Assembly: GCF_022682495.2 (NCBI RefSeq)
Contig: NC_071389.1
Span: forward strand, 44,716,239-44,780,238
Reading direction: 5' to 3'
Length of the DNA: 64,000 bases
Origin: Desmodus rotundus
Taxonomy: Eukaryota; Chordata; Mammalia; Chiroptera; Phyllostomidae
In this document: positions 1 to 12,028 of the stretch, one piece after another
How the letters are laid out: each line of letters begins with the position of its first letter
Numbering within the stretch: the stretch's first letter is position 1
Program-made: the position numbers and the translations under genes
The notes under the pieces: model-generated
What the model was told of the DNA's origin: nothing
What the model saw: only the letters and a program-made list of their open reading frames with translations
The model's database searches: none

Positions 1-1349
1 TTTCTTCATCTGTAAAATGGCAAGAGTAAAAGTTCTTCTTCCAAAGGCAAATACAAAAGAACTAATTTGCTCACCTCGGTGCAGGAGAATGCAGCCAGGC
101 TTGTTAGTCGTGAAGGCCAAGGGGCTGCATGTCAGGCTGGTGCCATGGTCCCGTCCAGCCCCTCTCCTTTCCTGGTCCCCAGAAGTTTGGCCCGCTTGCT
201 TCCTCTTCCCATCTGCCACCACCCTGTCCTCCACATGGGCTCTGCCCCTCTACCTCTGTCCTCATCACCCACCCTTAGTCTCCAAAATAAAGTCTCTGTC
301 ATTTTTTCAAGAATTTTTTTTAAAAAGCTAACAACTATAGGAGACCAGAGAAAGATGAACAAGAGGAAACTTAGCATGTTTTTTAAAAAAACATACAGGG
401 AATTATAGAAGACTGTCTAGAACTTCTTAGGCTATAAATGTATCTAAGCCATTTGCATTTACTCCACTTCCTAGATTACTTTCCTAATAAGGAAAATAAG
501 ATTGATTTAAAGAGTATTTAATAGGTAGAAATTGCTTTCATACATTGTTGCATCTAATCCCTACCCTAACCATGGAAGCTAAATATTATTTCAGAGCTAT
601 GGAAATAGAGGTTCAGAAAAGTGCAGAAATTCTCCCAAGATCAGCCAGCTCATAGGTAGGACGCACCCCACAGGGCTGCTGTATTAAATGAGTTACTATG
701 TGTTCAGTGCGAAGAACAGTGTTTCACACATAGTATGTGCTGTGTAAGTATTAACTATGAATAGAAAGCAGCAGTTCCACGATGCACATCCAGATTTGCA
801 TGAGTCCGAGCTCACTCGGTTTGAATGACACCACGCTGCCAATGGTTTAATTTCAGCAGGGGCAGGAGAAAGGGAGTGGTAATTCCTCATTGTATCGGTC
901 TAATAGTCCTTGGGTTTAGTTCCTAATTCCCATTTTCCCTCCAAAGAAGTGTAGTACTCAGTCCTTTGTCCTTCTCTATCCCCCAAAGCCAGGGGACCCT
1001 GTTTAGATCAAAAAGTAATGCCTTTCAAGGGACCTTCACAAAAATTAGGATCATTTACATCATTAGGAAAAGTTCTGATGGAAATCCGAATTTTGATGTC
1101 ATGCAGGGAGAATTCACCTCAGCTTGCTCTTGCCACAAAAGCAAAATCATCTGCGCGCTGCAAAAGAAAAAAGTAGGGATGGTTCAGGGGGTGACTTTTC
1201 CAGTTACCTGCATACTGTTCCCCCAAAGGAATTCCATGGCACCCACAAGAATCCAGCCTCCAGAAGCAAATGGAAAAACAGTGGATGAACCTGTGATTGG
1301 AGAGGAAATTTCCTGATTCAATTAGATGGAAAGATTGGTCATATGTTTT

Positions 1350-1790
1350 TTTAATTATTTACCTTTTTGAATTGGTAATATATTTGCCTGGTTCAAAATT
1401 TTGAAAGAATAAAAAAGCATGAAGTGAAAAATCTTCCACTGCCATCTGCCACTCCTCCTTGTCACCTCTGTCCCCTCCCAATAACCACTGCTGTTTCCTG
1501 TGCATCCTTTCAGGGTTTCTTTTTTGCATATGGAAAGGCATATGAATGTATTCCTTTCTTCCCCTTTTGCACACAAAGGCAGAATACAGCATTAACTGAT
1601 TTTTTTTAACTTAGCAATAGGATTTGGGAGGTCTTTCCACACCAGTACATAGAAAGAGTACTCACTCGTTCTTAATATGTGTATATACTATTTTATGAAC
1701 TGGTTCCACCATAATTAATCTGATGTCTCCTCTAGGTAAATGTTTAAGTTATTTCTTATCTTTTGTATTACAGGCAATACTATAATGAAT
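1350..1790 (-). repeat. Old L1 3'-end fragment
   Basis: The + strand reads like the reverse complement of an ancient mammalian L1 3' region: a 'tggttcaaaattttgaaag' block, then C-rich lines, 'gtgcatcctttcagg', 'ggtctttccacaccagtacat', and a closing 'ttttgtattacaggcaatact'. Substitutions and small indels are many, so it is an old copy inside the ROR1 intron. Subfamily not assigned. Confidence 0.6.
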
Positions 1791-2610
1791 CAAATAGATC
1801 AATCAGCTTTAATTTACTGAATGTTTCAGACAGTGTATTAGCCTTACTTTCAGTAGAAGTAACTTTCCTATAAGACATTTTCAAATACAAACCCCATAAA
1901 CTCTGCTTGAACGAATGCATAAGACCTATTTATAATAATGTTACTTGCAGAGAAGAATTAATGTTTCAAAATCCTCGATTCCATTTTGTCCTTTTAACTG
2001 GGTATTTTGCTGCAGGTTTATTTACACTTATAATTAGGTTAGTGGGCATTTTTGCCCTGGAAAATATCAGCCTAGCACAGAGCTGATCATCATGAACTCT
2101 TAATTAGATGAATTTGGATTAGAGAAGTTGCTCTTTACTTAGTTTTCTAAACTGTTGTTTTAAACTCCGTGTGGAGAGCTCTGCATTCCGTGTGGATGTG
2201 CAGCATCGTCAGCGTCAATGGAGAGCCTCAGAGCAGGATTCTTTCCCTACAAAATGAGGATGTAAAGTGCAGGGAGTATTTTAAAAATCAGTTTATGTAC
2301 AAGTGCATTGCTTTTATGACTTTTTCCCTAACAAATTAGACTAAATGTCAGGGTAGATCTGAGGTGAATTTTAAAAAATAGGAAAACACATAACACCACA
2401 GACATTTACTGCCAAGATCAAATGTCACAACTTAATACTTGTTTTTCCTGTGAGGTACATGCTTTCCCCTGTCTTTTCTAAGGCCAGTCGGTAAACAGCC
2501 CACTTGCAAAGCTGTAGGAATATCGGTTGGTATGAAGGGAAATGCAAGAAGTTGAAATCTGATTAAGACAAAATATGTTCATAAAAAGATAGCAACAGCA
2601 AGGGAATAAC

Positions 2611-2850
2611 GGGAAAAGTTAAATAGCAGTTACCGTGTGCCAGACACCATGCTGAGTACTTTACAAATGCTAACACATTACAAGTTCACAAGAACCCTAC
2701 AAGCTAAGTACAATCATATCAAGTATTATTCCACTTTGTAGACAAAGGAACTGTGGCATGAGGTGGTTAGATGCTGTGCCCAAGGTCACACAGCTGGTGA
2801 GTGGAGAATGCAGGAGTCGAAACCTGACTGCCTGGCTTAGCGGTCACGTG
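2611..2850 (-). repeat. MIR SINE
   Basis: The antisense MIR core is clear: 'gtgtgccagacaccatgctg', then a block like 'attttacagatgaggaaactg' (here 'actttgtagacaaaggaactg'), then 'cccaaggtcacacagctggt' and 'gagtcgaaacctgactgcct'. It is an ancient tRNA-derived SINE in the ROR1 intron. Confidence 0.8.
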
Positions 2851-3254
2851 TGTCGCCACCTCTTACATGTAGTGGCATTCAGACTATAAAGTCACGAGGA
2901 CTCCAGAGGAGGCAAAGAGCACAGCAGGCAGAGAAAGCTTCAGAGGACACAAGGATCTGATAAGTAGAGAGGAGCACATTCTAAACCTTCCCACCTCTAC
3001 TGTCCACCTCAGGAGGAGAGTCTTTCATTTTGGTTCCTCTGGCTTTTTGTGCAATAAATATCCTAAAAATAGGCGAGCGAACAAAGGTATTGGGTGAGAA
3101 CGTGCATGGCATTTGGGGGTGAGCAGTGAGGAGACCCACTGACCTGTAGTGACCCTATCACACACAGGAGTAGCAAGGGTAGGAGGGTGAGGACCAAGTC
3201 ACAAACATGCTAAGTGCCAGGCTAAGAATTAAGGCCGTATCATCTGCAGCGTGC

Positions 3255-3420
3255 TTTTCACACTCTAACGTTCACTGAACTCACCTGGGGTTTATTAAAT
3301 GCACATTCTGATTTATTAGGTCTGAGGGAGCCCACACGTCCTCATTCGTAGTAAGCTGCCAGTGATGCTGCTGTTGCTGGTCCCAAGACCACACCTGGAC
3401 TAGCAAGACTCTAGGCAACA
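3255..3420 (+). mobile_element. MER5A-like hAT-Charlie remnant
   Basis: The order of motifs matches the short nonautonomous MER5A element: 'actcacctggggtttattaaa', 'attctgatttattaggtctg', then 'gtgatgctgctgttgctggtc' and 'agaccacacctggactag'. It lies about 230 bases upstream of the terminal ROR1 exon. It is an ancient copy shared widely among eutherians. Confidence 0.7.
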
Positions 3421-3649
3421 GCAGGAAACCATTGTTGGAGCACGGGTGTAGATGGGGGGATGGGGAGTAGTGGACAGAAAGTTGCCCATGGCACCTCCCC
3501 TTCGTTGCAGCCAACTATTTAAACCATATAGACCTATAATATTTTAATCTAATTTATAGAAACTTTCTGTTCCCCACCTCCTCCTTCCAGATGGCCAAGT
3601 AAGTGCCTTAAGAAACGTGTTAACCCACATGTTTCCTTCTTTCCTACAG

Positions 3650-5077
3650 AGCAAGGCTAAGGAGCTGCCACTCTCTGCTGTACGCTTTATGGAAGAATTG
3701 GGTGAGTGCGCCTTTGGAAAGATCTATAAAGGCCATCTCTATCTCCCAGGCATGGACCATGCTCAGTTGGTTGCTATAAAGACCTTAAAAGACTATAACA
3801 ACCCCCAACAATGGACAGAATTTCAACAGGAAGCCTCCCTGATGGCCGAACTCCACCACCCCAACATCGTCTGCCTTCTCGGTGCTGTCACTCAGGAACA
3901 GCCCGTGTGTATGCTTTTTGAGTATATGAATCAGGGGGACCTCCATGAGTTCCTCATCATGCGATCCCCACATTCGGATGTTGGCTGTAGCAGTGATGAA
4001 GATGGGACTGTAAAATCCAGCCTGGATCACGGAGATTTTCTGCACATTGCAATTCAGATTGCAGCTGGCATGGAATATCTGTCCAGTCATTTCTTTGTCC
4101 ACAAGGACCTTGCGGCTCGCAATATTTTAATCGGAGAGCAACTTCATGTAAAGATTTCAGACCTTGGGCTTTCCAGAGAAATATACTCCGCTGATTACTA
4201 CAGGGTGCAGAGCAAGTCTTTGCTGCCCATTCGCTGGATGCCCCCCGAAGCCATCATGTATGGCAAATTCTCCTCTGATTCAGATATCTGGTCTTTTGGG
4301 GTTGTCTTGTGGGAGATTTTCAGTTTCGGACTCCAGCCGTATTATGGATTTAGTAACCAGGAAGTGATCGAAATGGTGAGGAAACGACAGCTGTTACCTT
4401 GCTCCGAAGACTGCCCGCCCAGAATGTACAGCCTCATGACAGAATGCTGGAATGAGATTCCTTCTCGGAGACCGAGATTTAAAGACATTCATGTCCGGCT
4501 TCGGTCCTGGGAGGGACTCTCAAGTCACACCAGCTCTACCACCCCTTCGGGGGGAAACGCCACCACGCAGACAACCTCCCTCAGTGCCAGCCCCGTGAGC
4601 AATCTCAGTAACCCCAGATATCCCAATTATATGTTCCCGAGCCAGGGTATCACACCACAGGGCCAGATTGCTGGTTTCATTGGCCCGCCGATACCTCAGA
4701 ACCAGAGATTCATCCCCATCAACGGCTACCCAATACCTCCTGGCTATGCAGCGTTTCCAGCTGCCCACTATCAGCCACCAGGTCCCCCCAGAGTGATTCA
4801 GCACTGCCCACCTCCCAAGAGCCGGTCCCCAAGCAGTGCCAGTGGGTCGACTAGCACTGGCCATGTGACCAGCTTGCCCTCATCAGGATCCAATCAGGAA
4901 GCAAACATTCCTTTACTACCACACATGTCAATTCCAAACCATCCTGGTGGAATGGGTATCACCGTTTTTGGCAACAAATCTCAAAAACCCTACAAAATAG
5001 ACTCAAAGCAACCATCTTTGCTAGGAGACTCCAATATTCATGGACACACCGAATCTATGATTTCTGCAGAATTATAA
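3650..5077 (+). CDS. ROR1: ROR1 terminal coding exon: pseudokinase domain and C-terminal tail
   Basis: ROR1 is a single-pass receptor for Wnt5a-type ligands; this exon encodes 475 residues of its cytoplasmic part. The exon starts after the acceptor at 3649 with Ser-Lys-Ala-Lys-Glu-Leu and ends at TAA (5075-5077). The upstream in-frame ATG at 3617 is intronic and is not a start. The domain order is as follows. First comes a tyrosine-kinase-like fold: glycine loop [11 protein letters not shown] with Cys at a usual Gly, and the VAIK lysine. The catalytic loop has HKD instead of HRD, and the metal-binding motif has DLG instead of DFG. The activation loop carries YSADYY, then the [14 protein letters not shown] helix. 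After that come a Ser/Thr-rich stretch, a proline-rich stretch (about 4660-4830) and a second Ser/Thr-rich stretch, ending in SMISAEL. The HKD and DLG changes are the known ROR1 hallmarks of a pseudokinase. The frame is intact and near-identical to human as I recall it. Extracellular Ig, Frizzled and Kringle exons lie upstream of the window. Confidence 0.97.
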   Translation, partial: SKAKELPLSAVRFMEELGECAFGKIYKGHLYLPGMDHAQLVAIKTLKDYNNPQQWTEFQQEASLMAELHHPNIVCLLGAVTQEQPVCMLFEYMNQGDLHEFLIMRSPHSDVGCSSDEDGTVKSSLDHGDFLHIAIQIAAGMEYLSSHFFVHKDLAARNILIGEQLHVKISDLGLSREIYSADYYRVQSKSLLPIRWMPPEAIMYGKFSSDSDIWSFGVVLWEIFSFGLQPYYGFSNQEVIEMVRKRQLLPCSEDCPPRMYSLMTECWNEIPSRRPRFKDIHVRLRSWEGLSSHTSSTTPSGGNATTQTTSLSASPVSNLSNPRYPNYMFPSQGITPQGQIAGFIGPPIPQNQRFIPINGYPIPPGYAAFPAAHYQPPGPPRVIQHCPPPKSRSPSSASGSTSTGHVTSLPSSGSNQEANIPLLPHMSIPNHPGGMGITVFGNKSQKPYKIDSKQPSLLGDSNIHGHTESMISAEL

Positions 5078-8000
5078 AATACACAACTTTTGTAAATGCG
5101 GTACACAGAAAAAACTAGAAAGCCGTAGAAAAGATTTATATGCAAATGTTTTTATGAAAGTACGGTTCTCATTTAGCAGATACTGCAACAGGTGTCTTCT
5201 GTGAAGTCTCACTGTGTCTGACCAAGCAGGGCAGACACCAGCAGAAAGGGATGCTGTGGGACTAAGGCCTCACAGGGTGTACGCGCGGCACAGGGGTCGG
5301 CACAGCTGGTTTCAAGTACGGAGACCTACAGACCAGTGAAGAGGAAAAGATCCTTGTGATCATGCATCAAACCAAAAAGGAAAGTCGCATGGTGCTTTGT
5401 GTATTTCACTTTGAGTCACCATGACCGGTCTGTCCCCAAAATGTATATACCGTAGCGACTGTCTACCTGCTGTCTTTTCTTCAGGACATATGTTCAGGAA
5501 TTATGTTGATTCCATTTAGACTGTGCATCTTTGTGTGGAAATGATGTGCAGAATCAATGAGGAAACCTTAGGTCAAATTTGAAGTCCCACAGGGAAATGA
5601 GCCATAAGACAAGAGTTAAGTTTCCCTGAAGCCTTCTGCACAGTGGGGCTTCTTTGGGAAGGCGCAGAGTGTGGCTCTTTGTGAATCTCCTCTGCTGATC
5701 ATGAAGGCCTTTTCTAAATTTTCTTTTTCCGCAGTGCATTTACACAAGCCCTTGAAAAAAAAATATGGGGCTTCAGACCATAAGAAGGCTAGATGTGGAT
5801 ATTGGAATTGATTACTGGCTGGTAGTGATAGTTTATTTCGTTGTATTAGAAATGAGGCACCAAAGGAAGCACAGTCAGGAAAACGGCCCCTCGGCCTAGA
5901 TCAGCATCCCTGGGAGAGGACCAAGGGTTCTCATGGGGACAGCCTTGCGGGAGCTTCCCTGGACTGATAACATTGAAGAATAGAGGTGTGGCTGCAGACC
6001 AGCACAGCAGTGCTTGCAACTTCCTGCCTCCGAGGTGTTCGGTGGACTCTGGGAAAGTAGGAAACTATGACACCAATATCTAGTTAATTTAAAGTTGCTC
6101 TCACTTTTTTTTTTCTGATCCGGGAATGTTCACAGATTTCATTTCAGTACTGAGAGCTATGACAATTTATTCATAGGGTTAGTTAGAATCCAAAGACTAT
6201 GAATTCTATTTTGTAAAATATTACAGTGTTTTTAAGAAACAAGTACTGAGTTCTGACTTCAAAACTTACCATGAACTGAATTTTTTTAGCTGATAAATAG
6301 AAGCAACATGATTGTTTTTGCCTTAGTTAGAGGAAGGTACCCAATGGGCATCACATGCATTTACCTGTTAGCCATCTTCTGCCAAGTTTAGAGTTCCTAT
6401 GGATGGGTTTCAAGTTTTATATAGGAAGGAATGTTATAGTTGACTTTTCTCTTGTTAAAAAATAGCTCCTTTATTCTAAGAACAATGTCTCCAAGTCTCT
6501 CTCTCTTTTTTATGAGAGATTTACCGGATATAAAGTAATTCCTGGAAATGATATTTGATGAGGAGAAAGTAAGAGAGTTAGAAGCACACTGATGTTTCAC
6601 TTTTTAAAAAAATTCAATTAGGATGAGAAATCACAAAAATACGTTTACCAAAATGTGCTGCAATTTTCCTACATACTGAATCTTCAGACAACAAACATGG
6701 ACACATAGGTACTGTGAACTTAAAGAATTGGCTATATCCAAATTCATTCAGAGATAAATTAAGACATATTTTTCTGGCATAAATAAGCTGGTTCAGAAGT
6801 TACATTTCTTAACTTTAGGTAGAGGAGAATATTTGTATCCTTTTGTTGCTATGCAACTGTTTAATGATGAAGATTCAAACCACAATTTTGTATATCATAT
6901 GACAATCAATTATTTTCCAAGAATATTTATTATCTCAAGTAAACACAATTTCAGTGAATCTGAGTTTTTCTAGGAATCCCTTAAAGGGAAATTAGCATTC
7001 CATGAGCCAGTAAAATACCTACTCTGGAAAAACATTGCTATGGTTAAAAAGTAAATTCAAGTTAGTTTTTTATAAAGAACTATAACATTTATTTTAAGCA
7101 TTTTATAATTACTGAAGTCATTAAGGTGAGCAAACTAAATTTCAAAACCACTTGTAATAATGTATTTTATAATAGCACTGTGATGCTACATAACACAGTC
7201 CCTTTTGTATTAAAATAGTATTTTTTTCCACAAACTGAAAAATACCTTGCTTTGTTGACAATGTTTTTTTGTAAGATGACTTTATTTTCAAATCTTTTCT
7301 TTTTTTTTGCACAAAACTATTGTTTATGGTTTGTATCACAGAAGTGAAAATATATCTTTGCATTTTTATATCTGGCCTGTTTCCTTGTTTCCTTTGTTTG
7401 GTTGTTTTTAACTCAATATAGATTTTCTTTAAATATATAATGGCAATATTCAGATATCTCACCCTCCCATATCTTTTCATTTTCACTGCATGCATTTAAT
7501 CACTGTATTACTTAATGTTTGATTTGTTATTATGGGCATTTAAAATAGACAAGCATGGAATTGTAATGACGAAAAGGCGATTTTATATGGAGGATATACG
7601 CGTTTGTATTTCACACACCAGAGATGATATTACACACTGATTATTTTATGCTGCTGTTTATTAAAAATGTTTACCATAAGATATTACTTCCTGAATATCA
7701 CTATCATGAAGGTATTTGGGAATTTTAATACTATTTCTCCCAATGATTGACATTTCATAGAAAGAGGAATCGTAATTCCTATTTACTGCTATTTCATTGA
7801 CATAATTTTTTTAAATAGGCTTTTAAGAAATAGACCTGGGCATTCTTTTGCTAGTGACCACAGGTTGCAGGGAGAGCCCCAATGATTTCATGAGCATATA
7901 TTACCCACCTATGTATGGCAAGATTTTAATTTTTAAAGTCAAAATAATATATTAAATAATTACAATCAAAAGGAAGGTAAAAATTGGGTTTAAAAGTTGC

Positions 8001-8140
8001 ATCCTTTTCTGCCTTGATGTTTCCATGTGCACTTAGATATCGAAAACCATGCCTTAGAATTCTGAAAAGGAAAAAGCTGTGTACATCTTCTGTTCAACTT
8101 AGTTCCAGCCATATTGATAAAATAAATGTGACCATTGAAT
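5078..8140 (+). other. ROR1: Probable ROR1 3' untranslated region
   Basis: After the ROR1 stop the sequence is AT-rich, lacks recognisable young repeats for about 3 kb, and has no coding exon. This fits a long conserved 3'UTR. The first clear AATAAA on the + strand that I find is at 8121-8126, so I place a possible end near 8140. ATTTA-type and poly-T tracts are common. An earlier, noncanonical polyadenylation site cannot be excluded, and the UTR boundary is inferred, not seen. Confidence 0.5.
8121..8126 (+). terminator. ROR1: Candidate polyadenylation signal (AATAAA)
   Basis: A canonical AATAAA lies within 'gataaaataaatgtgacc', about 3.04 kb past the ROR1 stop. A CA dinucleotide and T-rich sequence follow within about 40 bases. 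Use by ROR1 is inferred from position only. Confidence 0.35.
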
Positions 8141-8641
8141 CGTCACAGCTTACCTTTCTGACCTTATTTGCTCAAAAGTAGGAGTTCGCCATCTGGTGAT
8201 TAATACACACTGTCAAAAAAAAATGAGTATCATTATGAAAGTTGAAGGAATTTGGCCATTTCTTCTCTTTCATATGGAAGGGACTACACAAAATCCTTCA
8301 GGGCCTTATACATGTGCTTCAGGTATGGCTTGTCACCACCTCAGGATCAAACTCAGTAAAGCAATCACATCACATGGCCGCGAGGTCCCTGTCAGGTTGG
8401 GTTTCTCCCTCGTTGAAGTCCCACAGTCTGCCTTTCACTCTATTTCCTCCTTCTGTCTCTCTAGGCTCTTCCCACCCACCATTCCCATGCCCTTCAGCTC
8501 TCTGCTTTGGGCTTTACTTCCCTAAGCACCATTGTCTGCAAACTTGCAGCTCCAGCTCCGACAAGCCCACTACAAATCCCTAAATACTGATTGAAGACGA
8601 ATTCTATTTAATCGACACACCTTTGAAGACAATGAACTATA

Positions 8642-8803
8642 CGGTGGTTCTCAAAGTGTGGTTCTCAGACCAGCAGACGTTGGAACTTGTTGGAAATGCA
8701 GATTCTCGGGCTCCACTTAGAAGTACTGAATCAGAAATTCTGTGGGTGAGACCCAGGATTTTGTGCTTTAGTAAGCCCTCTGGTATTACACAGCTTGAGA
8801 ATC
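8642..8803 (-). mobile_element. MER5A hAT-Charlie element
   Basis: The copy runs from 'ggtggttctcaaagtgtggt' through 'gaccagcagacgttggaact', 'gaaatgcagattctcgggct' and 'tactgaatcagaaattctg' to 'cttgagaatcac', the antisense MER5A order nearly end to end. The terminal inverted repeats (ggttctcaaa / gagaatcac) remain visible. Confidence 0.85.
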
Positions 8804-8849
8804 ACAGAAACACCCTCATTTAAAAGGGTGGAGGGTGGGGGGATGGTTA

Positions 8850-11150
8850 TTACATCCTTAGTAATGTGTTTATATAAGCATTTATTTTAGCTACTTTAGT
8901 CAAAGGAAATCAAGTTTTAATCACAAATTCCGCACTAAAAAGTTTGTGTTAACCATTTGACAATTGGTTATATTTTTTGCAGTCGTCCCCTTGGGGAGAA
9001 AACTAACAGCACCTAACTTTCGTCAAGAATATATCCCTTGTCTAGTTCATGCAAGACCCACACTTCTGGATAGTCACCAAGATCTCTTTCCTTCATATGG
9101 ACAAGCTGGAAAGTGCTGATCTCTTAGTGCACCTTTTCTTTGCTCTGATAACTAACTAACACAGCTAAAAGAACTCTCCTTTTTGCTGCAGCTTGATAAA
9201 ATTAAGGTTAAGAATAGGCTGGTCTTTCTTGGGAGGAGGGAACACCCAGCCCCCGGTGAGAATCCAGCAGAAGCAGCTGCAGAGGCTCCCCACTCCCCTG
9301 AGCTTCCTGTGACAACCTGACCCAGTTGGCTGAGTGCGGTCACCTGTGGCTTGTTCCTCATGTTCCTTTGCCAGCAGCAGACCACCAGTCCCACTGGCTG
9401 GCCATGAGTGTCCCTCTGCTCAGGTGGTGCTCCCCACTGCCTTCAGGGCTGAAAGCTCTGAGGAAGGACAGCAAGGGGGACTTAGGGGAGGTACCGGAGG
9501 TGAAGCTCAGACTCTTCTTAGTTTATGCATTCTTCCTCAAACGGTAATTCAAATGCCAGGGAGGAAATGCTATGTGAGAGGAACAGGAGCAAAGGAGCAC
9601 ACACGTAAGGAAAAAGTTTGTAGCCAAAACATGACGGCACCTGAGGTTGGTCACCATAAATACCAGGAGTATTAGGACACTGTTCGGAAGGAGAGACTGA
9701 CAAACCATCAGAGCACTCAAGGTCAATGTAATCCTCCAGGAAACTAGGCTGAGAAGACTTAAAACCATGGAGACATGCAGGGATGGAGACATGCAGGGAG
9801 AAGGTCTGCGGACATATTTAGGACTAGTTGAATTCTAAGCACCTATGAATTACTTATTCACAAACAAGTATTATAACATTTGCTGACCGGCCCCGACACA
9901 ATGATTTTCCTTAGCAAAGTGACCAGGTCAGTAAATACTTTTATTCAGGAGTGGTTACATGAGGAGAAAAACCCTGCTTTAAAATGAGATGGTGCATTAC
10001 TTATACTTTTAAAAGGTATAATTTGTGCTGAAATAAAGATAATTCAAGGAGTATTCAGTTTGGAGAAAAGTGGGTCAAAATGTTAATCTTCATGGACCTG
10101 TGTCCTTGGCTTTAAATTGAAAGACGTTCACAGACCAGCTGCACACGCCACAGATTAATGCTCAGTCTCCGTGCAGACTTAGAGGCACTTGGAACTGGCT
10201 TGAGAAATAGGTGGAGATCAGGCTCCATCCCACAGCAGGTGCTCCTTAGCCACTGCGGTTCTCGGGCCTTGGACTGCTAGCTCCAGACATCCTTTGGGCC
10301 CCAGATCTTACAATTCCCTGAAAGCTCTCTTTTGAGTCTATATACATTAAAGTCACTGGAAACGAGCTGAGACTCCCCAATGGCGTAATCTAGGTATTTA
10401 CTGAGAGTCAACCTGAAAAGACTAAGAGTAATATTTAGGCAAAATGACAGTCTAGGACTTAATCGTACTTAACAGAGTTCACTCTGGAAATACGGTGTAT
10501 TCCTTGTAGTGGTTAGTTGGCTGCAGTAATAACTCCAAAATCTCAGCCTTGTAAGAGCAAACATTTATTTTTCCAGTTCATGTCGGCAGAGGTGGGTTTG
10601 CTGCTGTGCGTGCGCCCAGGTCTCTGAAGGCGAGCTGTTTTCACGGCACTGAGAAAGGGCCAGAGGCATAACGCAGTCCCCAGGCTGGAAGGAGCCCCGC
10701 ATGGGTAGACTTAACATAGCAAACCAACGCACACACCGGCCCCTCGTGCATTCATGCAGAAGATCAAAAGATCACACCACTAATTGGTGCTCCTCCCAGC
10801 TGAGTTCAATTTTAGCCTTAAAATTGTCAACATACTGCCCTCAATAACCTCCTAATCAGTCAGAAATAGCACCAGAGATTCAATTTCTCAGCCATCCCTG
10901 CACCAGAGCAGTACTTGTCACACCAGGTGATCGCCACAATTGTTTGGGAAGGTTTCTAATGACTATAACTTCTCAGGACCATCCCAGAAAGGACCACAGA
11001 AGGTACCTTAACATCCCATAGATTCCTTAGCATACAACACTCTGTCTAGGCTTCTCTCCTTCATGGGACCCAGATGAAGGAAATAGCACCAAGCATGTAC
11101 TTTTCAACTGCTCCAGCACAGGAGCCTGCTGACCCTGAGTAAGATGGGCA
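8850..11150. other. Intergenic stretch with no identified gene
   Basis: Between the ROR1 3'UTR and the UBE2U region I find no exon with coding similarity or spliced structure. Open frames of 60-113 codons at 9152-9792 overlap on both strands in a GC-richer patch and show no family motif. The region 10500-10860 has the feel of an old LTR or DNA element ('acatttatttttccagttcatgtc') but I cannot name it. Confidence 0.5.
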
Positions 11151-11159
11151 ATCTCTACT

Positions 11160-11400
11160 TCTTTACCCATAAAATAATATAGATGTAGCAAAGAGGTTAA
11201 GAGTAAAGGTTATGATGTCAGATTGCCTGAGCTTAAATCTCCCCTTCACCCCTTGGTAAACACATACATTTATACAAGTTGCGAAACTGCGATTTTATCA
11301 TCGGAAGAAAGTATCTACTTTAGAATTGAAGTAGCATAAATGAGCTAATTCATGTGAGCTGCAGAGCAGAGCGCCTGACAAAAGTTCTCCAAAACACAGT
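11160..11400 (+). repeat. MIR SINE
   Basis: Degenerate sense MIR: 'gtagcaaagaggttaagagt', 'cagattgcctgagcttaaat', then 'tttatacaagttgcgaaact', 'tgagctaattcatgtgagct' and 'gagcagagcgcctgac'. Confidence 0.6.
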
Positions 11401-11757
11401 CTGTAATTTTATAATTTTTCTATAATACTTGTCTTTCAGAGTTAAAGAGAATATATGTAAATATATAAGAAGTATTTGGCAAATAGCAAGTGTTCAGAAA
11501 GTGGTAACATTGCAAATATTCAATGTGTTTTAAACAATTTTTATAAAGGAATACATTATTTTTTATTGTGGTGTAAAATTTACAGCACAAAATACCCTAC
11601 TTTTTATGTGAATACCATAATGTGGGTCACCCCGTGCTGACGCCCGCGAGGTGGGGGCGGGCTTCGGCCCTCAGTAATTTCCGTCACCGCCCTTCAAACT
11701 ACCCCTAATAAACAAACATACACTTAGGAAAACCAGCTTCAAGATACATCCCTAAGC

Positions 11758-12020
11758 CAGCGATTTTCAACCTTTTTCATCCGATGGCACTCCTGAACTA
11801 TAGTAATTACTGAAATTTTGCAGCACAACAAGAAATTTTTTTTTGCCAATCTGACCCCCAAAATAGGTATAATTTTGATTCATTCACACTGGCTGGCTGC
11901 TGTGTGGGCTGTTGTCATTTTTCATTTGATAATCTAAGAGAAAAGAGGTCGGTGCCCCTGTAAATAGTCAGGTATCACATGTTTTAAAAATTCTTGCGGC
12001 ACACCTATTGAAAATCGCTG
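11758..12020 (+). mobile_element. Nonautonomous hAT transposon (bat nhAT type)
   Basis: This is a complete 263-bp element with matching ends: it starts 'cagcgattttcaacctttt' and ends 'cacctattgaaaatcgctg', so the outer 16 bases form an inverted repeat with few mismatches. It is flanked by 8-bp direct repeats, CCCTAAGC (11750-11757) and CCCTAAAC (12021-12028), seven of eight bases matching. Eight-base duplications are typical of hAT insertions. The interior ('ggtataattttgattcattc', 'gaaaagaggtcggtgcccct') matches my memory of nonautonomous hATs from vesper bats. There is no coding capacity; it would have been mobilised by an autonomous relative. Confidence 0.85.
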
Positions 12021-12028
12021 CCCTAAAC

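Larger units (their letters stand above)
1..3649 (+). other. Last intron of ROR1 (3' part)
   Basis: This stretch precedes the terminal ROR1 coding exon and ends in a good splice acceptor: a pyrimidine-rich run TTTCCTTCTTTCCTACAG closing at 3649. I see no coding exon in it. The first 20 or so bases resemble the 3' end of a MIR element (CATCTGTAAAATGG). It contains an old L1 3' fragment (about 1350-1790), a MIR (about 2611-2850) and a MER5A-like hAT remnant (about 3255-3420), listed separately. The open frames here overlap each other on both strands, show no protein-family similarity I can recognise, and look like chance. Confidence 0.8.

Noticed and set aside
3617..3649. In-frame ATG upstream of the ROR1 exon as a translation start
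   Set aside because: It lies in the intron before a strong splice acceptor ending at 3649; the ROR1 protein starts many exons upstream.
11758..12020. SPIN (Space Invader) hAT element
   Set aside because: The first bases resemble SPIN, but the diagnostic GTCGCGACC block after the terminus is absent; the interior fits the bat nhAT type.
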